Positions 21,272 to 28,043 of a stretch of DNA of 28,276 nt are shown here, in pieces. Both the position numbers and the translations under genes were made by a program. The first letter of the stretch is position 1. Each line of letters begins with the position of its first letter. Source of the DNA: Candidatus Brockarchaeota archaeon (GTDB lineage: Archaea; Thermoproteota; EX4484-205; DTQO01); assembly GCA_017601265.1 (NCBI GenBank), contig JAFNJA010000008.1, positions 1 to 28,276 of the forward strand. The letters run 5' to 3'. The notes under the pieces were generated by a model that did no database searches, was not told the origin of the DNA, and saw only the letters and a program-made list of their open reading frames with translations.

Positions 21272-22274
21272 CCCCATCGGCGGAGGCGCCAGCCGACGCC
21301 TCTTGCGAGTGCAGCAAGCCCTTGAGGCCTTCGTAAGCTTCCCTCACGCTGTACTCCATGGTTTCCGAAGCGATGGCGACGATCCTCTGCGAGATCGGGG
21401 ACTTTGCCGAGGACGGGGAAAGGAGCCTCGTGCTCGCGTACACGACCGCCGATGCCAGGAGCAGCGGATTGCGGCCCCTCCTGGCTTCGGGTCCGAGCCC
21501 TTCCAGCATCTTTTTTGACGAGGAGAACAGCTTTTGGAGGAGTTTGAACCTGTCTTCGCACCCGCACCTTTTCAGCGTTCTTTCGTCCAGGGAGCAGACC
21601 AGCTTGTCCAAGATCCTGTAGAGGTAATCCTCGCTCCTGCAGACCGTTCGGCCCGATTCGAGCAGGAAGCCTGCCCTCAACACGTCCCTCGCCCTGAGCC
21701 GGACTCCCCTCCTCGCGAAGGCTTCCATTACCTCCTTCGCGGAGAAGGAGGCCCTTGGCAATCCCCTTGCCGCGTAGATGAGGCAGCAAGCAGCCAAGGC
21801 GGCGTGCGTTATGCCGCTCCCGTTCACCTTCGGAGCCGACCTTCGGTAGGCGAGTATGGCGGACTCCGCCACGGGCTTTGGGAGGTTCAGTTGCTCCGAA
21901 ACCCTCCACACCAGTCTCGAGGTCCTCCTCTCGCTGCTGCCGGACCTGGTGTTCGAATCGGCTTTGCCGAGGCGCGAATAAAATCCACCCAGATGCGGCG
22001 GTATGCTGCGGCCCTTTCCGTCCTTCAGCTCGAACCAGCCTCTCGGGATCTTTGACCTGGGGCCTCCAGCGAAGCCGGGGCTGTAACCGCAAAAGCGGGG
22101 CCCACCTTCGACGGCGCCGGAAGGAAGCTCGAACACGTCGAGGTTTCGCTGAACCAAGCCGCATGAGGAACAAACGAGCTCGTGGCCCAGGACCCTCACC
22201 TTTCCCCCGCACTCCGCGCACGGGGGGGAGGCCTCGAAACCGCCCTCCGCTGGAATAACGTTGAAATGATTCAA
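21258..22274 (-). CDS. tfb: transcription initiation factor B (TFB), divergent paralogue
   Basis: TFB recruits RNA polymerase to TBP-bound promoters. The 338 residues have an N-terminal zinc ribbon (PCAECGG with Cys19/22 and CSSCGLV with Cys35/38), a linker, then two cyclin-like repeats: around NGSGITHAALAACCLIYAAR and around RGRNPLLLASAVVYASTRLL. The repeats are more divergent than usual for a main TFB, and the protein is some 30 residues longer with a Cys-containing inter-repeat loop (KRCGCEDRF). Start TTG 22274 lies in an AT-rich region. Its place at the end of the pilus locus raises the possibility of a specialised factor. Confidence 0.87.
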   Translation of the reverse strand: MNHFNVIPAEGGFEASPPCAECGGKVRVLGHELVCSSCGLVQRNLDVFELPSGAVEGGPRFCGYSPGFAGGPRSKIPRGWFELKDGKGRSIPPHLGGFYSRLGKADSNTRSGSSERRTSRLVWRVSEQLNLPKPVAESAILAYRRSAPKVNGSGITHAALAACCLIYAARGLPRASFSAKEVMEAFARRGVRLRARDVLRAGFLLESGRTVCRSEDYLYRILDKLVCSLDERTLKRCGCEDRFKLLQKLFSSSKKMLEGLGPEARRGRNPLLLASAVVYASTRLLSPSSAKSPISQRIVAIASETMEYSVREAYEGLKGLLHSQEASAGASADGANLA

Positions 22275-22283
22275 TTATTACCA

Positions 22284-22364
22284 AATGAACGATAATATTG
22301 GTCCAATATAACAATGACCTACAAAAATGGCAGTTTAAACTGTTTTTTCGTCAATTTAAATCGA
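22284..22364. promoter_or_regulatory. AT-rich intergenic region with two TTTAAA palindromes
   Basis: The gap between the divergent TFB and Lsm genes is the most AT-rich stretch of the window. CAGTTTAAACTG (22331-22342) is a perfect 12-bp palindrome. CAATTTAAATCG (22352-22363) is a near palindrome centred 21 bp further, two helical turns away. Minus-strand AATATTAT and TTATAT elements can serve TFB; either TTTAAA could be the TATA box of the Lsm gene. Confidence 0.4.
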
Positions 22365-22434
22365 TTCAATCGCAGGGGAGGGGGCTTGCTGAAAACGGAG
22401 ACCGCAACCCTAAAACACGCCGCACTGAAAGTAG

Positions 22435-22872
22435 ATGGCAAGGAAATTGCAGAGGGTCTCGATTTCGAGCGGGTTGACGGACCTGATAGGGAGGCAGGTC
22501 ATGGTGGTCACCATTGGACAGGAGGTTTACAAAGGCACGCTGCTTGCCGTATCGCCCGACAACCTTTCGGTCTGCCTCGGAGACGCCATCGACGGGGCTG
22601 GAAAGAGGTTCTACAGGGTCGTGCTCAACGGGAGCACCGTTTCCAAGATCGTTGTGGAAAAGATCCTTGTCGACCTCAGGAGGCTGGCCGAGAGGATCGA
22701 GAGGGTCTTCCCGAAGATGGTGAGGCTGAACGAAGAAGCGGGTGTCGTGATCGTGATGGACAAGATCAGGGTGGACGAGAAGGGCGTTGTGGAGGGGTCG
22801 GGGCCTGCCGCCGAGAGGGTAGCGGCCATCTACAGGGAGTTCGTCCACGAACAGGCGCAATCGTCAACCTAG
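22435..22872 (+). CDS. Lsm/SmAP-type RNA-binding protein with C-terminal extension
   Basis: 145 residues. The N-terminal 75 form an Sm fold: LIGRQVMVVTIGQEVYKGTL is the Sm1 motif (GxxVxVxxxxxxxxxG), and FYRVVLNGSTVSKIVV is the Sm2-like part with NG in place of RG. The C-terminal 65 residues (helix LVDLRRLAERIERVF, then strands VRLNEEAGVVIVMDKIRV) are an added domain as in longer archaeal SmAP3 proteins. Sm rings bind U-rich RNA. The ATG follows an in-frame TAG directly, so the start is secure. The 3' end overlaps the convergent PAC2 gene by 4 nt. Confidence 0.8.
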   Translation: MARKLQRVSISSGLTDLIGRQVMVVTIGQEVYKGTLLAVSPDNLSVCLGDAIDGAGKRFYRVVLNGSTVSKIVVEKILVDLRRLAERIERVFPKMVRLNEEAGVVIVMDKIRVDEKGVVEGSGPAAERVAAIYREFVHEQAQSST

Positions 22873-23570
22873 CTCAGGCTGTCCATGAAATTTTTGCGTT
22901 CGTCCTGGATCCGGGGCTGGAAAACGTTTTTGGAATCGTGCGTCAAGAAAGCCAGCAGTTCCGAAACGACGGCCGAAGCCGCGGTCACGTCAGGGAAGGC
23001 TTCTCCCGAGATCTCGCCAAGCATGCACCCGCCTGAAAAACCCAGAAGCTTCCCGATCCCGGCGAACACGCCGGCCGCGCCCGTCACCCGCCCGTCGAAA
23101 CTGTCGAGGCCCAGCTTGCTCGCGACCTTGTAAGAGTCTAGGTCGTTTGCGCAGAAGTAAACCCTCCTTTGAACCGCGGGCAGGGTCTGGAAAGCCCCGA
23201 GGGTGATGACCGTACGGCACCCAAAGCGCTTCGCTTCGCTCAGTACCGACCACGCGAATTCGTGCTGGAAGTCGGGCGAAGGCTGGGAATCGGCGGTCAA
23301 GACGAGGAGCCCTTCCGGGAACTTGGCCAAGGACCTGTAGCGCATGCTCGCGCCTTGGACGCTGACCGTTCCTGAACGGTTGGCGTACGTTCCCATGAGG
23401 AAGACGTACGGGTGGAACCTCGCGACGAGCTTGGGTCGCTGGCCGTCTTCCACCGACAGCAAAATCCTGGCAGCGGTGGCTCCCACCAAACCGAGCCCTG
23501 GAAGGCCGACGACCAGGACGCTCACGCCCCCGGGAGGCTCCGCGAAGCGCTTAACTAATATCCTCTTCAT
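22869..23570 (-). CDS. PAC2 family protein (proteasome assembly chaperone-like)
   Basis: Archaeal PAC2/COG2047-type protein. The 233 residues begin MKRILVKRFAEPPGGV, followed by VLVVGLPGLGLVGATAARIL, the glycine-rich strand-loop-helix at the family start. Later come LLVLTADSQPSP, CRTVITLGAFQTLP and VTGAAGVFAGIGKLLGF, then GEISGEAFPDVTAASAVVSEL. These match the PAC2 alpha/beta fold. In archaea such proteins are proposed ATP-independent proteasome assembly chaperones, but few are tested. ATG 23570 lies 25 nt after a TTTTTATGC TATA element, ruling out a longer reading. Confidence 0.83.
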   Translation of the reverse strand: MKRILVKRFAEPPGGVSVLVVGLPGLGLVGATAARILLSVEDGQRPKLVARFHPYVFLMGTYANRSGTVSVQGASMRYRSLAKFPEGLLVLTADSQPSPDFQHEFAWSVLSEAKRFGCRTVITLGAFQTLPAVQRRVYFCANDLDSYKVASKLGLDSFDGRVTGAAGVFAGIGKLLGFSGGCMLGEISGEAFPDVTAASAVVSELLAFLTHDSKNVFQPRIQDERKNFMDSLS

Positions 23571-23592
23571 CGGCCCAGGGCGGCGTTTGGAG

Positions 23593-23601
23593 CATAAAAA
23601 C
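23593..23601 (-). promoter_or_regulatory. TATA box of the PAC2 gene
   Basis: Minus-strand GTTTTTATGC, about 26 nt before the PAC2 ATG at 23570. It directly abuts the tgtA start on the other strand, so tgtA must use an element inside the PAC2 gene (for example TTAACTAATAT near 23555). Confidence 0.5.
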
Positions 23602-25221
23602 ATGCGTTTCCAGCCGTGCGAAGCGGCATTCGAGGTCAGGCGCAAGGACGTCCTGGGGAGGATCGGCTACCTCAAGACCCCCAGGACAAGGGTGGAGACG
23701 CCGGCCCTCCTACCGGTCGTAAATCCCTCGAAGCCGGTCCTGACTCCAAAAGAGATGGAAGAGGAGTACGGCGTGCGGGCCCTGATAACGAACGCCTACA
23801 TCGTCAGGAAGTACTTCGGCCAGGAGGCGGCGGAGAAGGGCATCCACAAGTTCCTGGGATTCGGAGGGCTCGTCGCGACGGATTCGGGGGCTTACCAAGC
23901 GCTGAGGTACGGGGGTATAGACGCGCGGCAGGAGGAGATATTGGATTTCCAAGAGGCGATCCACCCCGACGTGGGAGTAATACTGGACGTGCCCACGGGC
24001 TCCGAGGCCGACGAAGTGCACGCCAGGTTCACGGTCGAGGAGACCATAAGAAGGGCGGACGAAGCCGTGAAGCTCCGCAGGAAAAAGGACATCTTGTGGG
24101 TCGGGCCGATACAAGGAGGCACGCACCTCGACCTCCTCGCGTTCTCGGCCAGGGAGATGTCGAGGAGGCCGTACCCGATACTGGCGCTCGGCTCGCCAAC
24201 CGCCGTGATGGAGAGGTACAGGTACAAGACCCTCGTGGACATGATCGCGACCGCGAAGATGAACGTCCCCCCTTCGAGGCCTTTGCACCTTTTCGGCGCG
24301 GGGCACCCGTCGATGCTTTCTTTCGCCGTCGCGCTCGGTTGCGACCTCTTCGATTCGGCCGCCTACGCGCTCTTCGCGTACGAGGGCAGGTACATGACCG
24401 AGGAAGGGACCTTCAAGTTGGAGAACATGGAGTACCTGCCCTGCGGTTGCCCCACGTGCCGCAAATCGACGGCGGGGGAGATGAAAAGCCTCGGGCCCGG
24501 CGAGAGGGCGAGGAGGCTGGCAAGCCACAACCTGTGGGCGACCTTGTCGGAGGTCGAGAAGATCAAGCAGGCGATTTGCGAAGGGAGGCTTTGGGAGTTG
24601 CTGGAGAGGAGGGCGAGGGCGCATCCGGCGCTCCTCGAAGCTTTCCGCGCCTTCGGGAAGTACTCGAAATTCATCGAGAGGCACTCGCCTTCCGACAAGC
24701 CCCGCGGAATCTTCTATTACGGGCCGGAATCCCTGGCGAGGCCCGAGATCTGCCGTTTCAGGAAGCGCCTCGAAAGGTGCTTGGCCGGCATTGCCGGATC
24801 GGGCGCCGTGTTGCTGGTTGCCCAACCCTGGGGCCAACCTCCGGAGGAGTTTGCGGAGAGGGCGAAGGAGGCTGCCGAAAAGCGCTTGCCCGGTCGCAAA
24901 AAAGCCCTGACCCTCGCATTCGTTCCCCCGCTCGGCGCCGTCCCGATGGAGCTCCTCGACGCGTATCCCGCGGGTAAGATCACGGCGCCCCAGGAGCTGG
25001 ACGAAGAAACGGTCGAAGATGCCGTCAAATACAGCCTAGGGATCCTGGGCAAGATCGGGTGCAAGGTCGTGGCGGTTTCCGACGGCTCGCCGCAAGCCGA
25101 AAAAATCCTGGGGATCGGTTCTTGGCCCGGGGAGAAGCTTACCGCCAACCTTTTTAAGGAGGGGATTGGCGGGGATGGCATAATACGTTCGCGAGAACAA
25201 GAGAAAAGAAATCCAAATTGA
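23602..25221 (+). CDS. tgtA: archaeosine tRNA-guanine transglycosylase, no evident PUA domain
   Basis: Exchanges guanine-15 of tRNA for preQ0, the first step to archaeosine. The catalytic TIM-barrel part shows TPKEMEEEYGVRALITNAYI, VATDSGAYQALRYG (nucleophile region), VGPIQGGTHLDL, LALGSPTAVMERY, PLHLFGAGHPSML and the zinc site CGCPTC with a later His in ASHNLW. Residues about 360-530 are the C1/C2 domains (KPRGIFYYGPESLARPE and following). Full archaeal enzymes of some 580 residues end in a PUA domain. This 539-residue form stops at EKRNPN after C2, so the PUA is absent or encoded elsewhere. The TGA overlaps the TTG of the beta-CASP gene. Confidence 0.94.
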   Translation: MRFQPCEAAFEVRRKDVLGRIGYLKTPRTRVETPALLPVVNPSKPVLTPKEMEEEYGVRALITNAYIVRKYFGQEAAEKGIHKFLGFGGLVATDSGAYQALRYGGIDARQEEILDFQEAIHPDVGVILDVPTGSEADEVHARFTVEETIRRADEAVKLRRKKDILWVGPIQGGTHLDLLAFSAREMSRRPYPILALGSPTAVMERYRYKTLVDMIATAKMNVPPSRPLHLFGAGHPSMLSFAVALGCDLFDSAAYALFAYEGRYMTEEGTFKLENMEYLPCGCPTCRKSTAGEMKSLGPGERARRLASHNLWATLSEVEKIKQAICEGRLWELLERRARAHPALLEAFRAFGKYSKFIERHSPSDKPRGIFYYGPESLARPEICRFRKRLERCLAGIAGSGAVLLVAQPWGQPPEEFAERAKEAAEKRLPGRKKALTLAFVPPLGAVPMELLDAYPAGKITAPQELDEETVEDAVKYSLGILGKIGCKVVAVSDGSPQAEKILGIGSWPGEKLTANLFKEGIGGDGIIRSREQEKRNPN

Positions 25222-26480
25222 AGATAACGTTCTTGGGAGCCTCATCGGAAGTCGGCAGATCGTCCGTGCTAGTGCAGACGGAAAGGAAGAGGATCCTGCT
25301 CGACTTCGGCGTGATGCTGGACCACGACATTAGGTTTCCGTCCTACGTTTCGCCGAAGGACGTCGACCAGATAGTGCTGACGCACGCCCACCTGGACCAC
25401 TCGGGCGCCATTCCGGTCCTTTTCATACGCAGGGAGATCCCCCTCATGACGACGAAGCTGACGTCCGAGTTGGCGAACGTCCTTATAGCGGATTTCATCA
25501 AGGTTTCGGGGTATTACCTTCCCTTTGAGACGCTTGAGATCGACAGGATGCTGCAGTCCACGGTGCACTGCGGCTTGGGGAGAACCGTGCAGCTTGACGG
25601 CGTCGAGATCACCCTGTTGGACGCAGGGCACATACCAGGTAGCGCCCAAATCTACCTCGAGTCGGGGGGAGAAAGGTTGCTGTACACCGGGGACATAAAC
25701 ACGACCCAGACCAGGCTGATCAGGCCGGCGGAAACGAACTACCCCGACGTAGACTACGCCATAATGGAGAGCACGTACGCGACGGTGGAGCACACCGAAA
25801 GGAGCTTGCTCGAAAAACAATTCACGGAAAGGGCCAGGGAGGTGGTCGAGGGCGGGGGGACCGTGCTGGTCCCGGCCTTCGGGGTCGGACGCTCTCAGGA
25901 GATCGTTTGCGTGCTGTACAAGAACGGTTTTCCTCATCCGGTCTGCATCGACGGGATGGCCGAGAGGGTGGGCAAGATACTTCACGGCAACCTCGACCAA
26001 CTCGCGGATCCGGAACTTTACAGGAGAGCGATGGGCAACGCGCACAGGATCAACAATTGGAAGGAAAGGAAGCAGGCGATATCGAGGCCGGGGGTCATAG
26101 TGTCGCCTGCGGGGATGCTGAAAGGGGGGCCCGCATCCTTTTATTCCGAAAAGATATCGCAAGTCCCGAGAAACGCCATATTCTTGGTGAGTTACCAGAT
26201 CCCGGGAACGCCGGGAAGGCTGCTTCTGGAGAAGAACGTATTGGCGGTTCGGGGCAGGCTATTGAAGGTGAACGCCCGAGTGGAAAATTACGATTTCTCT
26301 TCCCACTGCGGGAAGAAGGAGCTCCACGGCGTCCTGAAGGAGCTCTCGCGCAGGGCGACGCGCAAGGTCTTCATAGTCCATGGAGAGCACGAAAGCAGCC
26401 TTGCGCTCGCGGAAGCCGCGAAACAGGATTTCGGGTTGGAGGCCGAGATACCTGAGGTGGGGAGGGAGTACGCACTTTAG
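25218..26480 (+). CDS. beta-CASP metallo-beta-lactamase ribonuclease (aCPSF2-like)
   Basis: RNA-processing nuclease of the CPSF73/aCPSF family. The 420 residues show ASSEVGRSSVLV, motif 2 LTHAHLDHSGAIP (zinc ligands), LDAGHIPGSAQIYL, LLYTGDIN, MESTYA, the beta-CASP region (VLVPAFGVGRSQEIV, SPAGMLKGG), NYDFSSHCGKKEL and the final HGEHESS. There are no N-terminal KH domains, so this is the shorter aCPSF2 class rather than the termination factor aCPSF1. It starts with TTG 25218 in a TTGA overlap with tgtA, so the two are translated together. Convergent with L38e (4-nt overlap). Confidence 0.93.
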   Translation: MKITFLGASSEVGRSSVLVQTERKRILLDFGVMLDHDIRFPSYVSPKDVDQIVLTHAHLDHSGAIPVLFIRREIPLMTTKLTSELANVLIADFIKVSGYYLPFETLEIDRMLQSTVHCGLGRTVQLDGVEITLLDAGHIPGSAQIYLESGGERLLYTGDINTTQTRLIRPAETNYPDVDYAIMESTYATVEHTERSLLEKQFTERAREVVEGGGTVLVPAFGVGRSQEIVCVLYKNGFPHPVCIDGMAERVGKILHGNLDQLADPELYRRAMGNAHRINNWKERKQAISRPGVIVSPAGMLKGGPASFYSEKISQVPRNAIFLVSYQIPGTPGRLLLEKNVLAVRGRLLKVNARVENYDFSSHCGKKELHGVLKELSRRATRKVFIVHGEHESSLALAEAAKQDFGLEAEIPEVGREYAL

Positions 26481-26686
26481 GGTTTCTTTTTCTTCCCGAA
26501 GTCGGTGATCGGGCACCGGAGTTTCTTTATGACGCCGTCGGCCTCGTCGGGCGACACCTTCATGGTGAAGAGCTTTCCCGCCTTAAGCTTCAACTTCACG
26601 TCGTTTCCGGACCTCTTCACGACGCATTCGGAGGCATGCTCCGCAAGCCTCAGGAACTCCTCGAGATCTTTTACCTCGGCGGGCAT
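26477..26686 (-). CDS. rpl38e: 50S ribosomal protein L38e
   Basis: Small large-subunit protein shared by eukaryotes and a part of the archaea. The 69 residues follow the family pattern: MPAEVKDLEEFLRLAEHA, then VVKRSGNDVKLKLKAGKLFTM and a lysine-rich end. Among archaea L38e is known mainly from Crenarchaeota and relatives, so it is the best single taxonomic clue in the window. The ATG at 26686 has a GATATAAG/CTTATATC TATA element about 33 nt upstream. Confidence 0.88.
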   Translation of the reverse strand: MPAEVKDLEEFLRLAEHASECVVKRSGNDVKLKLKAGKLFTMKVSPDEADGVIKKLRCPITDFGKKKKP

Positions 26687-26715
26687 GCCAAGCCGCGGGA
26701 GGCTGGCTGCCGGGC

Positions 26716-26723
26716 GATATAAG
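26716..26723 (-). promoter_or_regulatory. TATA box of rpl38e
   Basis: Minus-strand GCTTATATCGCC about 33 nt before the L38e ATG. The element is nearly symmetrical and could also fire rightward, but I see no gene from there to the tRNA. Confidence 0.5.
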
Positions 26724-26847
26724 CGTTAGCGAAACGAATTCGAGGGGGCAGCGAGCTTTTGGGCCGTTGCCGCCGTCCTTGGACGCGGGATGGAGCGCCC
26801 AACGGAAACCAGGTCTTTGCCGAACCACGCTTTGGTCTGGACCGTAA

Positions 26848-26855
26848 GATTTATG
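26848..26855 (+). promoter_or_regulatory. TATA box of tRNA-Val
   Basis: TAAGATTTATGTC lies about 29 nt before the first base of tRNA-Val at 26881. Confidence 0.45.
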
Positions 26856-26880
26856 TCAAACTTTTGGAGCGCCTGGTCCT

Positions 26881-26985
26881 GGGTCGGTTGTCCAACCTGG
26901 TTAAGACGTCACTCTCACACTCGAGCGCGTGAAGAGATTGATTCGAGTGGAATGAAGATTGCAGGTTCGAATCCTGCCCGACCCA
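26881..26985 (+). tRNA. tRNA-Val(CAC) with one intron
   Basis: Acceptor GGGTCGG pairs with CCGACCC; A73 is at 26985 and CCA is not encoded. The D arm is GTC/GAC with loop CAACCTGGTTAA, as in archaeal tRNA-Val. The T arm is GCAGG TTCGAAT CCTGC. The variable loop AGATT also matches Val. The anticodon loop reads CTCACA, anticodon CAC, interrupted after position 37 by about 30 nt (26920-26949). With these borders the anticodon stem is TCACT/AATGA with one C-A mismatch, and the bulge-helix-bulge has three of four pairs. The exact 3' splice site is therefore less certain than the tRNA identity. Confidence 0.87.
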
Positions 26986-27272
26986 CTTGACTCAACTCAA
27001 GCCGCGTCTCCAACCCGGACATTTTAGGAGCGCCGTTGGCATATCCAGTGTGCAACGCGCCAACGCCGCTCGAAGAGCGGACCCTGGCTCCTCCGGTAAC
27101 CGCGCATCATGCCGGTTCGAGCTTGGCAAGAGGTGAAGGCCGGCCTTTGCCCCTCCCGCGTGCCCGGGCCAGGGCGAACGCCCAAGGAAAAGTCGCAGCC
27201 CAACTTCGCTTGGCGCCTTCCGCGGTCCCGCGAGTTGATCGGGGCGGAATCCGCGCGCTAGCTTCAGCGGCC
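26986..27272. other. 287-nt GC-rich gap without recognised gene
   Basis: Lies between the end of tRNA-Val and the convergent ferredoxin gene. Open frames here have no start signal or family resemblance. I see no TATA element, box C/D pair, 5S, SRP or RNase P signature that I can defend. A T-arm-like segment (GCCGGTTCGAGCTTGGC, 27111-27127) has no matching acceptor. Confidence 0.5.
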
Positions 27273-27563
27273 CTAACCATAACCATACTTCTCCCTGAGG
27301 GCCCTGAGCACCCGTTTTAAATCGACCCTGGAAGGAAAACTTATCGCCCCGACCGGGCAACGAGGCCTGCACGATTCGCAACCAACGAGGCAATCGTACG
27401 GTCTCGCGACTATCGCCTTTTTTGCCTGTTTCTCGTAGACGTGCTCGTGGCAAAATTCGACGCACACGCCGCACCCTGTGCAGAGATCCGAATCGATCGT
27501 GGGGTACCATTCTATCTCTTTTCTTGGTATTCCCGAGTAGGTCTTCTCGTCCAATCGAATCAC
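27273..27563 (-). CDS. small 4Fe-4S dicluster ferredoxin
   Basis: 96-residue electron carrier with two cluster motifs: CTGCGVCVEFC (C-x2-C-x2-C-x3-C) and CLVGCESCRPRCP (C-x3-C-x2-C-x3-C). Between them lies EHVYEKQAKKAIVARPYD. The C-terminal tail (FPSRVDLKRVLRALREKYGYG) is basic. The start is GTG 27563. It is a clear paralogue of the next upstream gene, sharing PRKEIEWYP before the first cluster and the same tail form. With an HdrA-like gene upstream it probably belongs to a redox module feeding a heterodisulfide-reductase-type complex. Confidence 0.87.
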   Translation of the reverse strand: MIRLDEKTYSGIPRKEIEWYPTIDSDLCTGCGVCVEFCHEHVYEKQAKKAIVARPYDCLVGCESCRPRCPVGAISFPSRVDLKRVLRALREKYGYG

Positions 27564-27685
27564 TCAAATTCCATGGCGCGCGAACCCTCGGTTTTGCTAA
27601 CGTTCAGGCCGAAGGGAGGAATCGTTCCGGAGGTTCGAGGCAAGCCGCATCCACGAATCGTGTGGCGTTGCATGGGAATCTCTTG

Positions 27686-28042
27686 TCATGTATTGCTTGG
27701 GGCATACCCGTATCTCTTCCTTAATTCCCTCAGTTGCCGCTTGAGGTCGTCCTTCGAAGGAAAAATGATCGCCCCCTTGGGGCAGCGGGGAGAGCAAGAT
27801 TGGCTTGGCACGTTGCAGTTGTACGGGTCGTCTACCACGACTCGGTCTCCGGCCTTTTTGTACACTTTCATGTGGCAATAATCGACGCAGAAGTATTCGC
27901 ACGCTCTCGGATCGCACTTGCCATAGTCGATCCTTGGATACCACTCTATTTCTTTCCTAGGCAATCCGTAAGGTTGCTGGGGGGCGGTGACCTTTTCCCC
28001 GTAGTACCGCTCTTCGGCGAGATACTTCTTCTTTCCTTCCAA
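27686..28042 (-). CDS. ferredoxin paralogue with altered cysteine spacing
   Basis: 118 residues from TTG 28042, one nt after the HdrA-like stop. It shares GLPRKEIEWYPRID and a basic C-terminal tail with its neighbour. Its first Cys set is CDPRACEYFCVDYC (C-x4-C-x3-C-x3-C), unlike a classical C-x2-C-x2-C. The second is CNVPSQSCSPRCP, with only three Cys. Cluster II may therefore be a 3Fe-4S centre, be ligated by another residue, or be absent. The N-terminus (EGKKKYLAEERYYGEKVTAP) is an added 25 residues. Confidence 0.8.
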   Translation of the reverse strand: MEGKKKYLAEERYYGEKVTAPQQPYGLPRKEIEWYPRIDYGKCDPRACEYFCVDYCHMKVYKKAGDRVVVDDPYNCNVPSQSCSPRCPKGAIIFPSKDDLKRQLRELRKRYGYAPSNT

Positions 28043-28043
28043 T

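Noticed and set aside
22314..23036. Plus-strand frame covering the Lsm gene and part of PAC2
   Set aside because: Wrong frame over a recognisable Lsm gene; the Arg/Gly-rich translation is a GC-rich artefact.
27111..27127. T-arm-like segment GCCGGTTCGAGCTTGGC suggesting a tRNA
   Set aside because: The stem needs two G-U pairs and neither a matching acceptor strand nor D and anticodon arms can be found around it.
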